Assembly (NCBI GenBank): GCA_965662745.1
Contig: CBFIJK010000020.1
Location: forward strand, 1 to 50,187
DNA: 50,187 nt
Source of the DNA: Anianibacter sp965662745
GTDB taxonomy: Bacteria > Pseudomonadota > Alphaproteobacteria > Rhodobacterales > Rhodobacteraceae
Reading direction: 5' to 3'
Shown piece by piece: positions 26,975-34,427 of the stretch. The notes below the pieces were generated by a model. That model ran no database searches. It saw only the letters and a list, made by a program, of their open reading frames with translations, and was not told where the DNA came from. Position 1 is the first letter of the stretch; every line of letters starts with the position of its first letter. The position numbers and the translations under genes were made by a program.

Positions 26975-27415
26975 TTATTTCTTGGACGGCTTTCGCCCAA
27001 GTCCGATCTTCTTGGCAGTCGCAGCGCGCGTCTTGGAATAGTCGGGCGCAACGAGCGGGTAGTCTTTCGACAATTGCCAACGATCGCGGTAGTCCGCAGG
27101 CGACAGTTCATGTTCGCTGGACAGGTGCCGCTTGAGCGTCTTGAAACCCTTGCCGCATTCCAGGCAAACCACGGCATCGTCCCGGACCGAGCGGTCGATC
27201 GGAACGGCGGGCGAGCGAGGAGCGGACTGCTCCGGCGCCTCCACGGCCTCCGCTACAGGTTCGCCGCCGACTGTGTCGAGCGCGTGGAGTGTGCCGAATA
27301 CACTCCGGATCAGATCGGGAAGATCGGACTGAGACATTTGATTGCGGCTGGCGTAAGCCGCAACTATTTCAGTCGCGAGCGGCAGAAGGTCGTTGTCGGA
27401 GTATTCAGTGTCCAT
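26975..27415 (-). CDS. mucR: MucR/Ros-type zinc-finger transcriptional regulator
   Basis: A 146-residue DNA-binding protein of the alphaproteobacterial MucR/Ros family, known to control exopolysaccharide, motility and host-associated traits and often its own gene. The Cys2His2 finger is intact (C84, C87, H97, H102 in CLECGKGFKTLKRHLSSEH). The segment LSPADYRDRWQL, then YPLVAPDYSKTRAATAKKIGLG, is the conserved C-terminal part. The N-terminus TEIVAAYASRN is the oligomerisation region. The ATG at 27415 is preferred because AAGAGAG lies nine bases upstream; an ATG at 27424 directly abuts that site. Lying first in the run of sulfotransferase and glycan genes, it may control them. Confidence 0.93.
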   Translation of the reverse strand: MDTEYSDNDLLPLATEIVAAYASRNQMSQSDLPDLIRSVFGTLHALDTVGGEPVAEAVEAPEQSAPRSPAVPIDRSVRDDAVVCLECGKGFKTLKRHLSSEHELSPADYRDRWQLSKDYPLVAPDYSKTRAATAKKIGLGRKPSKK

Positions 27416-27470
27416 GACTTTCATCTCTCTTAAAAATTCTGGAAGATCTAAGGAATGATATTTGAAACCA

Positions 27471-27488
27471 TGTCAATTTTAAATTGAC
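27471..27488 (-). promoter_or_regulatory. Palindrome overlapping a -35 box upstream of mucR
   Basis: GTCAATTT-T-AAATTGAC (27472-27488) is a perfect 8+1+8 palindrome. On the minus strand its end, extended by one base, forms a consensus -35 TTGACA (27471-27476), with a TTAGAT-like -10 about 19 bases further on. Binding here would block the mucR promoter, fitting the autoregulation known for MucR/Ros proteins. Confidence 0.5.
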
Positions 27489-27552
27489 TGGATCTATAGT
27501 TTCGGCAATAAATTACCACTATGAGGCGAGCGTGTCGATAAGCTTTGGAACT

Positions 27553-28887
27553 TTACGTTGCGGTTTCCGGTGAAGTGATGGATTCACGCCCGATTGAGAT
27601 GTACATTTCAAATCCGGCGCGCCGTACCTCTTTGGCGCCGTAGATGTTCCGCAAGTCAGCAATCCTTGGCTGTGCCATTTTCTTTGCAATCTTCTTGAGA
27701 TCGAGCGCCCGAAACTCGTTCCACTCGGTCAGGATGACAAGTGCATCCGCGTTCTGGCAGGCCTTGTAGGGGTCATCGAGCCAGTTCACGCCGGGCAACA
27801 TAGCCTCGCCTTCGCGTTTGCCCTGCGGGTCGACAACGCGCACCTTGGCACCGCCCCCGACGAGCGCGGGCACGATTGTCAGCGCAGGCGCTTCGCGCAT
27901 GTCATCTGTATTGGGTTTGAACGTCACGCCCAGCACGGCGATCGTTTTTCCGTTGAACGAGCCATCGCACAGGTCGCGCACCTTCTCGATCATCCGGTGT
28001 TTCACGTCGTCATTCACTCGGATCACCGTTTCCACGATGGATTGGGGAACGGCGTGTTCCTGTCCGATCCGCGCAAGGGCGCGCGTGTCCTTGGGAAAGC
28101 ACGACCCGCCAAAGCCTGGGCCTGCATGCAGGAACTTGTTCCCGATGCGCCCGTCCAGCCCGATGCCCTTCGACACTTCCTTGACGTCCGCCCCGACCCG
28201 TTCGCACAGCGCGGCGATCTCATTGATGAAGGTGATCTTCGTCGCGAGAAAGGCGTTCGCCGCGTATTTGATCATTTCGGCCGATTCAAGATCGGTGGTG
28301 ACGATGGGAAAATCGCGCAGGAAAAGGGGGCGGTAGATCTCGGCCATGACATCGGCGGCGCGGTCGGTCTGAACTCCGACGATGACGCGGTCGGGCCGCA
28401 TGAAGTCGTCGATCGCCGCCCCCTCGCGCAGGAACTCCGGATTCGAGGCGACATCGAAGTCGGCCCCAGCGCGCGCCTTGGCGACGGTTTGCTTCACCTT
28501 GCGGTTTGTCCCCACCGGGACGGTCGATTTCGTCACGATCACGGTATAGCCAGTCAGCGCCGCGGCGATTTCTTCGGCCGCCGCCATCACATAGGTCAGG
28601 TCCGCATGTCCGTCGCCGCGCCGCGTTGGGGTGCCGACGGCGATAAAGACCGCATCCGCGCCCGCAACCGCTGCAGCCAGATCGGTCGAGAAGGACAGAC
28701 GCCCAGCCTCGACATTCTTGAGCAAAAGCTCATCAAGCCCCGGCTCGTAAATCGGGATCTCGCCGTTTTCCAGCCGCGTGATCTTGGACGCGTCCTTGTC
28801 GACACAAATGACGTCGTGACCGAAATCTGAAAAACATACACCTGAAACGAGGCCGACATAGCCCGTTCCGATCATTGCAATACGCAT
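27553..28887 (-). CDS. ugd: UDP-glucose 6-dehydrogenase
   Basis: Cytoplasmic NAD+-dependent enzyme that oxidises UDP-glucose to UDP-glucuronic acid, the precursor of uronic acids in acidic polysaccharides. Its 444 residues are normal for the family. Signs are the N-terminal Rossmann motif MRIAMIGTGYVGLVSG, the NAD ribose Asp in VICVDKD, the sugar-binding GRIGNKFLHAGPGFGGSCFPKD with the catalytic Cys, and ALGVTFKPNTDD-like sequence (here VLGVTFKPNTDDMREAP). UDP-glucose rather than GDP-mannose is preferred because of the GRIGNKFLHAGPG form. It lies between manC and mucR on the same strand, with a 15-bp palindrome before its start. Confidence 0.93.
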   Translation of the reverse strand: MRIAMIGTGYVGLVSGVCFSDFGHDVICVDKDASKITRLENGEIPIYEPGLDELLLKNVEAGRLSFSTDLAAAVAGADAVFIAVGTPTRRGDGHADLTYVMAAAEEIAAALTGYTVIVTKSTVPVGTNRKVKQTVAKARAGADFDVASNPEFLREGAAIDDFMRPDRVIVGVQTDRAADVMAEIYRPLFLRDFPIVTTDLESAEMIKYAANAFLATKITFINEIAALCERVGADVKEVSKGIGLDGRIGNKFLHAGPGFGGSCFPKDTRALARIGQEHAVPQSIVETVIRVNDDVKHRMIEKVRDLCDGSFNGKTIAVLGVTFKPNTDDMREAPALTIVPALVGGGAKVRVVDPQGKREGEAMLPGVNWLDDPYKACQNADALVILTEWNEFRALDLKKIAKKMAQPRIADLRNIYGAKEVRRAGFEMYISIGRESITSPETAT

Positions 28888-28937
28888 CGAAAATGTCCCG
28901 TAGACTGCTCAATATTCGCTTCGAATTTAAGTAGCGA

Positions 28938-28952
28938 ACTTTGGACCAAAGT
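28938..28952. promoter_or_regulatory. Perfect 15-bp palindrome upstream of ugd
   Basis: ACTTTGG-A-CCAAAGT lies in the 77-base gap between manC and ugd, about 50 bases before the ugd start codon. The one-base centre cannot form an RNA hairpin loop, so a protein-binding DNA site is the better reading. It does not match the palindrome near mucR. Confidence 0.45.
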
Positions 28953-28964
28953 GGCACCCTGTTC

Positions 28965-30392
28965 TTATTCGCGGCTATAGGCGTCGTCATAGCGGACGAT
29001 ATCGTCCTCGCCGAGATAGGTGCCGGTCTGGACCTCGATCAGCACCATCGGCACGCGCCCGGGGTTTTCCAGCCGGTGCACCGCCCCTAGGGGCACGTAG
29101 ATGGACTCGGTTTCCGACACGAGCCGAACAGTATCGCCCACGGTCACACGGGCAGTGCCACTGACGACGATCCAATGCTCTGACCGGTGCACATGGGATT
29201 GCAGCGACAGCTTTGCACCGGGTTTGACGACGATCCGTTTGACCTGAAACCGCTCTCCATTCGCGAGGACATCGTACCAGCCCCAGGGTCTGTGATCGCG
29301 GCGAGAGCTTGTGGCCTGCGGGACATTCCGCGCCTTGAGATCGGCGACCGCTTTCGACACGTCCTGCGCGCGCGACTTGTCAGCGACCAGAACTGCATCT
29401 CCCGTGGCTACGGCGATGATCCCGTCAAGGCCGAGGCCCACGACCTCCAGTCCGTCCTCGGCAGAGGCGAGATAACTGTCGGAACACTCCATCGCTGTCA
29501 CACTTCCGCTTGTGACAACGCCTGCCGCGTCGGGGTTGGCGCGCTGCCAGATCGCCGTCCAACTGCCCAGATCGCTCCACGTGCCATCGTAGGGAATGAC
29601 CTTCAGGTTAGGGGCATGTTCCATGACTGCATAGTCGATCGACACCGACCGAAGGCGCGCCCAAGGCTCTTTCGCCAGCCGCCGGAACGCCGCGTCGTCG
29701 GTGGCCGCGTCAAGCGCGGCGCGCGTGTCCGGCAAAAGGTCCGGCGCGTGCTGCTTGCAAGCCTCGACCATCGCGCGGGCGGAGAAAAGGAAGATACCGG
29801 CGTTCCATAGGAACCGCCCTTCGGCCAGCATCTCGACGGCGCGCGCAGCATCAGGCTTTTCGACGAAACGGGTCGGCGTCAGGACCGCGCCAGGACGGAT
29901 CGCGTCGCCCTCGGGCAGTTCGATATAGCCAAACCCGGTTTCCGGGCGGTTCGGCGCGATACCGAAACAGAGGATCGCACCCTCCTGCGCTGCTTCCAGC
30001 CCGCCCGCAACCGCATCCGCGAAGCCGTTTGGATCGTCGATGGCGTGATCGGACGGCGCGACCAGAAGGATCGCATCGGGATCGTCCGACAAAGCATCAA
30101 GCGCCGCGGCGACGATCGCGGGCGCGGTGTTCTTCGGTTCCGGCTCTATCAGGATGCGCGCGCATGCTATGCCTGCCTCGGCAAGCTGGTCACGAACCAC
30201 GAAGCGGAAGTCTTCAGCCGTGACGATCACCGGATCGGAAAAGACCGGCCCGGACACGCGCCGAGCGGTTGCCTGAAGCAGGGTGTCTGGTTCGCCGAAA
30301 TCGACGAACTGCTTGGGATAGCTCTTGCGCGAGACGGGCCAAAGCCGCGTTCCGCTGCCGCCACACAGGATCACCGGTCTGATCAGGGTCAT
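28965..30392 (-). CDS. manC: Mannose-1-phosphate guanylyltransferase / mannose-6-phosphate isomerase
   Basis: Bifunctional type II enzyme of 475 residues that makes GDP-mannose, precursor for mannose, fucose, rhamnose or mannuronate units. The N-terminal nucleotidyltransferase has VILCGGSGTRLWPVSRKSYPKQF, LLVAPSDHAI, FVEKPDAA and WNAGIFLF. The C-terminal cupin (from about residue 365) has RPWGWYDVL, then FQVKRIVVKPGAKLSLQSHVHRSEHWIVV, with the metal-binding His pair of the isomerase. The start follows AAAGGAAG. It is the most upstream gene of the minus-strand precursor block and may head an operon with ugd. Confidence 0.94.
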   Translation of the reverse strand: MTLIRPVILCGGSGTRLWPVSRKSYPKQFVDFGEPDTLLQATARRVSGPVFSDPVIVTAEDFRFVVRDQLAEAGIACARILIEPEPKNTAPAIVAAALDALSDDPDAILLVAPSDHAIDDPNGFADAVAGGLEAAQEGAILCFGIAPNRPETGFGYIELPEGDAIRPGAVLTPTRFVEKPDAARAVEMLAEGRFLWNAGIFLFSARAMVEACKQHAPDLLPDTRAALDAATDDAAFRRLAKEPWARLRSVSIDYAVMEHAPNLKVIPYDGTWSDLGSWTAIWQRANPDAAGVVTSGSVTAMECSDSYLASAEDGLEVVGLGLDGIIAVATGDAVLVADKSRAQDVSKAVADLKARNVPQATSSRRDHRPWGWYDVLANGERFQVKRIVVKPGAKLSLQSHVHRSEHWIVVSGTARVTVGDTVRLVSETESIYVPLGAVHRLENPGRVPMVLIEVQTGTYLGEDDIVRYDDAYSRE

Positions 30393-30661
30393 TTTCGTCT
30401 GCTTCCTTTCACACGTGCCGATGTGCGCGGCGCTTTCGTGGTTCCGCGATTAACAGTCAATGGGGTTTTAAGGAAGAATGCACGGCGGCCATGACACGCC
30501 CGCCTGCGCGCCGCCGATTGGATTTCCGCGCGCATGATGTAGAAAAAGCGCAACAGATCCGTGCCGCTTTCGTTTGCGCTGGTCCGAATGGCCTGTTTCT
30601 GACGCTGCTCTGACGCCCGGTATGCATCACATCGGCTGAAACCGAAGCGAAAGGGCCAGCG
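30393..30661. promoter_or_regulatory. Divergent intergenic region between manC and the peroxidase-like gene
   Basis: This 269-base gap should hold promoters for both directions. On the minus strand a TTGACT element lies about 65 bases before manC, without a convincing -10. Two 7-bp inverted repeats are present: CGGCGGC (30483-30489) with GCCGCCG (30510-30516), and AGCGCAA (30547-30553) with TTGCGCT (30574-30580). A 98-residue open frame on the minus strand is not convincing. Confidence 0.35.
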
Positions 30662-32233
30662 ATGCTGTTTGTCAAATCGAACCAAGGCTTTGCCCTGCCG
30701 CCCTCGGCCCTAGCGCAAGAACATGAGGCGCCTTCGCTTGCGGCGGTCTGCGGGTACGGCGACGCCGACCCGTTGCCGGATCCCCGAACGATGGCGCTGG
30801 CCCCGATGGGCTATCTGTTCGACCGCGCGCCGTTCCAGCCACAATTGCCCGAAGACAAGGTCTCGCGGCTCGCCGGTGCGATGGCGAATGCGGCGTCTGG
30901 ATCGCGCATGTCCCCCACGCTTGGCGCATTGGCGCGGCTGATGTTCATCGACACCTGCGCACCGGCGCTGCGGGCGGCCCCGATTGATGGGCTGCCGGAC
31001 AAGACCAGCCTGCCCCGTCCGTTCCTTGAGGCGGGGCTTTCCAACCTGCGAAACGGGCGCCCGGACCTTCAGGCGATCTATGGCGGGGCGATGGTCGAGG
31101 GGCCGTTGTCCACCGCGATGCGACGCCTTTTGCGGCAAACCAATGCCCCAGCATGCATGAGAATGGGGGAAAGCGGCACGATCCCAGTTCTGGCCGATCT
31201 GACGCCATACGAGGTCGTGAAACTGGCCGAGAGCCTGGCGCTGGCTCCGGCCGAGATCAGGGCGGATTTCCTGACGGAAGCAGGCGACTTGAACCCTCAT
31301 GCCCCCCTCGTGGCGGATCTGCGGGTCGTCGAGGATCAAGGGCTGACGCGGCTGCTGTGCCACTTCCTGAAGAGCCACAACCTGATTGGCGCGGAGGCCG
31401 GGTCAGAGGACGCTGCGGGCGATCCCGAGGACGCCTTTCGCAGCGCGCAGCGCGCCTTGACCCTGTCCTATACCACGATGCTGCGGAATGATTTTCTTCC
31501 GGCCATCTGCGATCCAATCATGTTACGGCAAGCCGAGGCGACGGATCGGCATGTGTATACCGAGTTCCGCAAGGCAATCAGCGCAGAAGGGGGGCGGGGA
31601 TTGCCCGTCGCCTTCGAGATCGCATTCGCCGTCTTGCCACTGATCTGGACGCTGGCCGGAAGGGATCAACCTATGCCGGGTCTCCTCGCCGGAAATGCGG
31701 CGTCTCGCGATCCGATCGGGTACCCGGGGGAACAGGGCAAATCGGCCTCGGCACAATTCATCGACCTCGACGTCATCTTCCGCGGCGAACCCGGTGCCCC
31801 GAGAATCGCGCCTGAAACTGGTTCCGACCCCACGCCCCCGGCCCATGGCACCTCTTCGAGGGACTCGATCCGGCACTATATCGCGCTTGGGCAGAGGTTG
31901 AATCTTCCCTGCGCCGAGGATTGCATCAATGCGTTTCAGCAGTTCGATATCCATATCCGCCCCCCCGAATACGCCCGCGAAATGCGAGATCTCGGGCTCT
32001 CGGGCGTCTCGCTGGGGGATACGCCGCTCTTCGTGTATCTGTGGCTCGAGGCGACGGTCTCCGGGAACGGAAAGCGCCTCGGCCCCCTCGGCTCTCGCTT
32101 GATCGCAGAACATCTCTTGGCGCAACTGCGCGAGGTCGAATCCGATCTCTTGATGGCCCAGCGCCCGCAACTGACAGAGTCCGCGCGGTCGCTCTTGAGT
32201 TACAATGCGATCCGCCGCGCAATATTTCCGTAG
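30662..32233 (+). CDS. Animal-heme-peroxidase-fold protein lacking catalytic residues
   Basis: A 523-residue protein that follows the bacterial An_peroxidase pattern from end to end: DLQAIYGGA, then RLLCHFLKSHNLIGAEAG, RSAQRALTLSYTTMLRNDFLP, and TPLFVYLWLEATVSGNGKRLG ending GPLGSRLIAEHLL. Where active members have F-I-D-H-D (distal His and calcium Asp), this protein has FIDTC (T98, C99). Where they have the proximal heme His in an R-x-G-H element after a P-V-E-F strand, this one has PVAFEIAFAVLPL (L327). So heme-peroxidase catalysis looks lost while the fold is kept. The alignment is from remembered family patterns. It has no signal peptide and a good AAAGGG ribosome site, and diverges from manC. 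Confidence 0.7.
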   Translation: MLFVKSNQGFALPPSALAQEHEAPSLAAVCGYGDADPLPDPRTMALAPMGYLFDRAPFQPQLPEDKVSRLAGAMANAASGSRMSPTLGALARLMFIDTCAPALRAAPIDGLPDKTSLPRPFLEAGLSNLRNGRPDLQAIYGGAMVEGPLSTAMRRLLRQTNAPACMRMGESGTIPVLADLTPYEVVKLAESLALAPAEIRADFLTEAGDLNPHAPLVADLRVVEDQGLTRLLCHFLKSHNLIGAEAGSEDAAGDPEDAFRSAQRALTLSYTTMLRNDFLPAICDPIMLRQAEATDRHVYTEFRKAISAEGGRGLPVAFEIAFAVLPLIWTLAGRDQPMPGLLAGNAASRDPIGYPGEQGKSASAQFIDLDVIFRGEPGAPRIAPETGSDPTPPAHGTSSRDSIRHYIALGQRLNLPCAEDCINAFQQFDIHIRPPEYAREMRDLGLSGVSLGDTPLFVYLWLEATVSGNGKRLGPLGSRLIAEHLLAQLREVESDLLMAQRPQLTESARSLLSYNAIRRAIFP

Positions 32234-32270
32234 CCAAAATTCTACACTTTGGATAATTCACCGAAGAAGG

Positions 32271-32289
32271 CTGTTGACGGTAACAACAG
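32271..32289. promoter_or_regulatory. Inverted repeat upstream of the winged-helix/TPR regulator
   Basis: CTGTTG-ACGGTAA-CAACAG, a perfect 6-bp inverted repeat with a 7-base centre, contains TTGACG, a possible -35 element. It lies about 42 bases before the start codon and 37 bases after the preceding stop. Confidence 0.35.
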
Positions 32290-32330
32290 AGGTTTAGGCT
32301 TTTTCTAGGTTCACTCGAGTGGCTTCGTCC

Positions 32331-34310
32331 ATGACCAAGTCTATCAAGCTGACAACGCTCGGCGGCGCTGCCATCTCGGCGCCGTCTCAAGGTGTGTCGG
32401 TTGAGGCGCGCAAACGCGTCGCTCTGCTGGCGTATTTGGCAATTTGCGGTCATGACGGGGTATCGCGAGACCGGCTTGCGACGCTTCTGTGGGACGATGA
32501 GACCGAAGCTGACGCCAAGAACCGTTTGCGCAGTCTGCTTCACGATACGAAACGCGTCTCGACCGCCTTTGATGATTTGATCCTCGCCAGCGCAGGCACG
32601 GTATCGGTCGACCGGTCGCAGATTGAAATCGACCTGGAGAGGATCACTGGCGATCTGAACTCGAAGCGCGTGCCGCCAGAGCTGCTGGCCTCCCCGATTG
32701 TCACCGACCAGATCCTTAGCGGCTATGAGACCCTGTCCGAAGGTTTCTCCACTTGGCTGGACGAGCTGCGCGCGCGCTATCATACCCTGTGGATGCGGCT
32801 CTTGCTTGACGGCGCGGCCGACGACATGGTCGATTTTCTGCAACGCCAACAATTGGCCGACGCCGCGCATCTTCTCGACCCGTTTGATGAAAAAGCAGTG
32901 CGGCTTGTGCTGATGCTTTCGGCTTCAAGCGGTGATCTACGCCGTGCACGCGATTGCTATGCCCGTTTCGCAAGACGTCTGGACGCGATGGGCGCAGAGC
33001 CAGAAGCAGAAACGCTGGCCATGGCCCTGCCTCTTCTGAAGGGCCGCAGCCACACTTCGCATGCCATGGCCACCGCACCGGGGAACCGGCGCTACTATCA
33101 TCAGCGCTCAACCACCGGAGAGCCGGTCGTCGCGGTTCTGCCCTTCACCCAGATTGGCGGGTCCGACGATGACACCGCGCTGGGCCACATGCTGTCGGAA
33201 GACATCATTCACCGCCTCTCGACCCATCGTGATGTGGCGGTCATGGCCGCGAACACCACGCAGAACCTGTCCGAGGGGACTCAGCGGCTGTTCGAGAAAC
33301 TGCACGCGATGCAGGCCGATTATGTCGTCATGGGCGTCCTGCACCGCGCGGGCGATGCGTTCCAGCTGACCGTCCGGCTGACCGATACGCAAAGCGGTGT
33401 CGTTCAAAAGGTCATGCGTCGGGACATTTCCACCGAGAACCTGCGCGAGATCCAGAACATGGTGTCGGCCGCAGTCGTCAACACCATCGTTCCCGGCGTC
33501 GAAGAGACAGAGCTTCACCTGTCGCACCATGTCAGCATGGACGAGATCACACTGCACCAGCGACTGCTGAGAGCGAAGGCCGCGATCTTCCGTCTAGAGA
33601 AGACATCGTTCGAAAAGGCAGGCACCGAGCTACGCCACATCGCGCGGTCGGCCCCTGAATTTACGCAGGTCCTTGTGACGCTGGCCGATTGGTACAGCCT
33701 GCGGATGGGGCAGGGGTGGTCGAAGCAACCCGGGAAGGATCAGGAACGGCTGATCCGCGCGGCGACAAAGGCCGCCGAAGTTCCCGGATGGTCAGCGCGC
33801 GCAAGTGCCATTCTCGCGCATAACCAAGCGATTTTCGAACGGCAGTTCGATGCTGCGCTCGCGCGCTTTGAAAACGCGCTGGACCTGGCGCCGCACGATG
33901 CGGAGACGCTGATGTGGTCAACGCCGACGCTGGTCTTCACCGGGCAGGCCGAACGCGCGCGCGAACGGATGATGCTGGCGATGAAACTGTCGCCCGAGGA
34001 TCCGCTGGCTTTCCGGTATGAGGCGTTTCTGGCCGTCGCGCTTTATGCGTGCGGGGATTACGAGGAGGCCGCGAAAAAGGCGCAGAGCTCGCACTACAAG
34101 AACCCAAAATACACCTCGAACATGCGCCTTCTGGCTGCGGCCCTTGTGGAGACCGACAAGCTGGACCAGGCCCGCCAGATCGGGCACGAACTGCGCGTGC
34201 TCGACCCACGCTTCTCGGTCACTGCGTTCGAGCGTAATTCGCCGATCATGGACGACCACTTCCGCCGCAGCTATGCGCATGCTCTTGCCAAGGCGGGGCT
34301 GCCGGACTGA
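32331..34310 (+). CDS. SARP/BTAD-type winged-helix regulator with TolB/FlgO-like and TPR domains
   Basis: A 659-residue cytoplasmic protein. Residues 1-95 form an OmpR/SARP-like winged helix (KLTTLGGAAIS, then LLAYLAICGHDGVSRDRLATLLW) and about 100-235 a helical bacterial transcriptional activator domain. Residues 262-390 match the TolB-N/FlgO-like domain often fused to such regulators and to class III adenylate cyclases (VVAVLPFTQIGGSDDDTALGHMLSEDI). Residues about 440-625 are TPR-like helices. No cyclase domain is present. An in-frame GTG at 32319 is possible; the ATG at 32331 was chosen. The effector and target genes are unknown. It follows the peroxidase-like gene by under 100 bases on the same strand, with its own inverted repeat between them. 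Confidence 0.78.
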   Translation: MTKSIKLTTLGGAAISAPSQGVSVEARKRVALLAYLAICGHDGVSRDRLATLLWDDETEADAKNRLRSLLHDTKRVSTAFDDLILASAGTVSVDRSQIEIDLERITGDLNSKRVPPELLASPIVTDQILSGYETLSEGFSTWLDELRARYHTLWMRLLLDGAADDMVDFLQRQQLADAAHLLDPFDEKAVRLVLMLSASSGDLRRARDCYARFARRLDAMGAEPEAETLAMALPLLKGRSHTSHAMATAPGNRRYYHQRSTTGEPVVAVLPFTQIGGSDDDTALGHMLSEDIIHRLSTHRDVAVMAANTTQNLSEGTQRLFEKLHAMQADYVVMGVLHRAGDAFQLTVRLTDTQSGVVQKVMRRDISTENLREIQNMVSAAVVNTIVPGVEETELHLSHHVSMDEITLHQRLLRAKAAIFRLEKTSFEKAGTELRHIARSAPEFTQVLVTLADWYSLRMGQGWSKQPGKDQERLIRAATKAAEVPGWSARASAILAHNQAIFERQFDAALARFENALDLAPHDAETLMWSTPTLVFTGQAERARERMMLAMKLSPEDPLAFRYEAFLAVALYACGDYEEAAKKAQSSHYKNPKYTSNMRLLAAALVETDKLDQARQIGHELRVLDPRFSVTAFERNSPIMDDHFRRSYAHALAKAGLPD

Positions 34311-34354
34311 CCCCCGCGCCTTTTCCGACGCCATGTCATAGGCCAAAGACTGCT

Positions 34355-34393
34355 GTCATATCGTCGCCTGGCTTGACACAGCCGCGATATGAC
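34355..34393. promoter_or_regulatory. Long inverted repeat upstream of the histidine kinase gene
   Basis: GTCATATCG (34355-34363) and CGATATGAC (34385-34393) are perfect 9-bp arms 21 bases apart, with TTGACA at 34373-34378 between them. Part of the left arm, TGTCATA, recurs at 34334-34340. Arm centres are 30 bases apart, close to three helical turns, which suits a dimeric or looping regulator. Confidence 0.45.
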
Positions 34394-34427
34394 GCCCTCC
34401 ATGCGTGTGAAATAGCCGTGGACCACA

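Noticed and set aside
30389..30685. 98-residue minus-strand open frame overlapping the manC start
   Set aside because: Overlaps the starts of two well-supported genes on both sides and has no recognisable domain.
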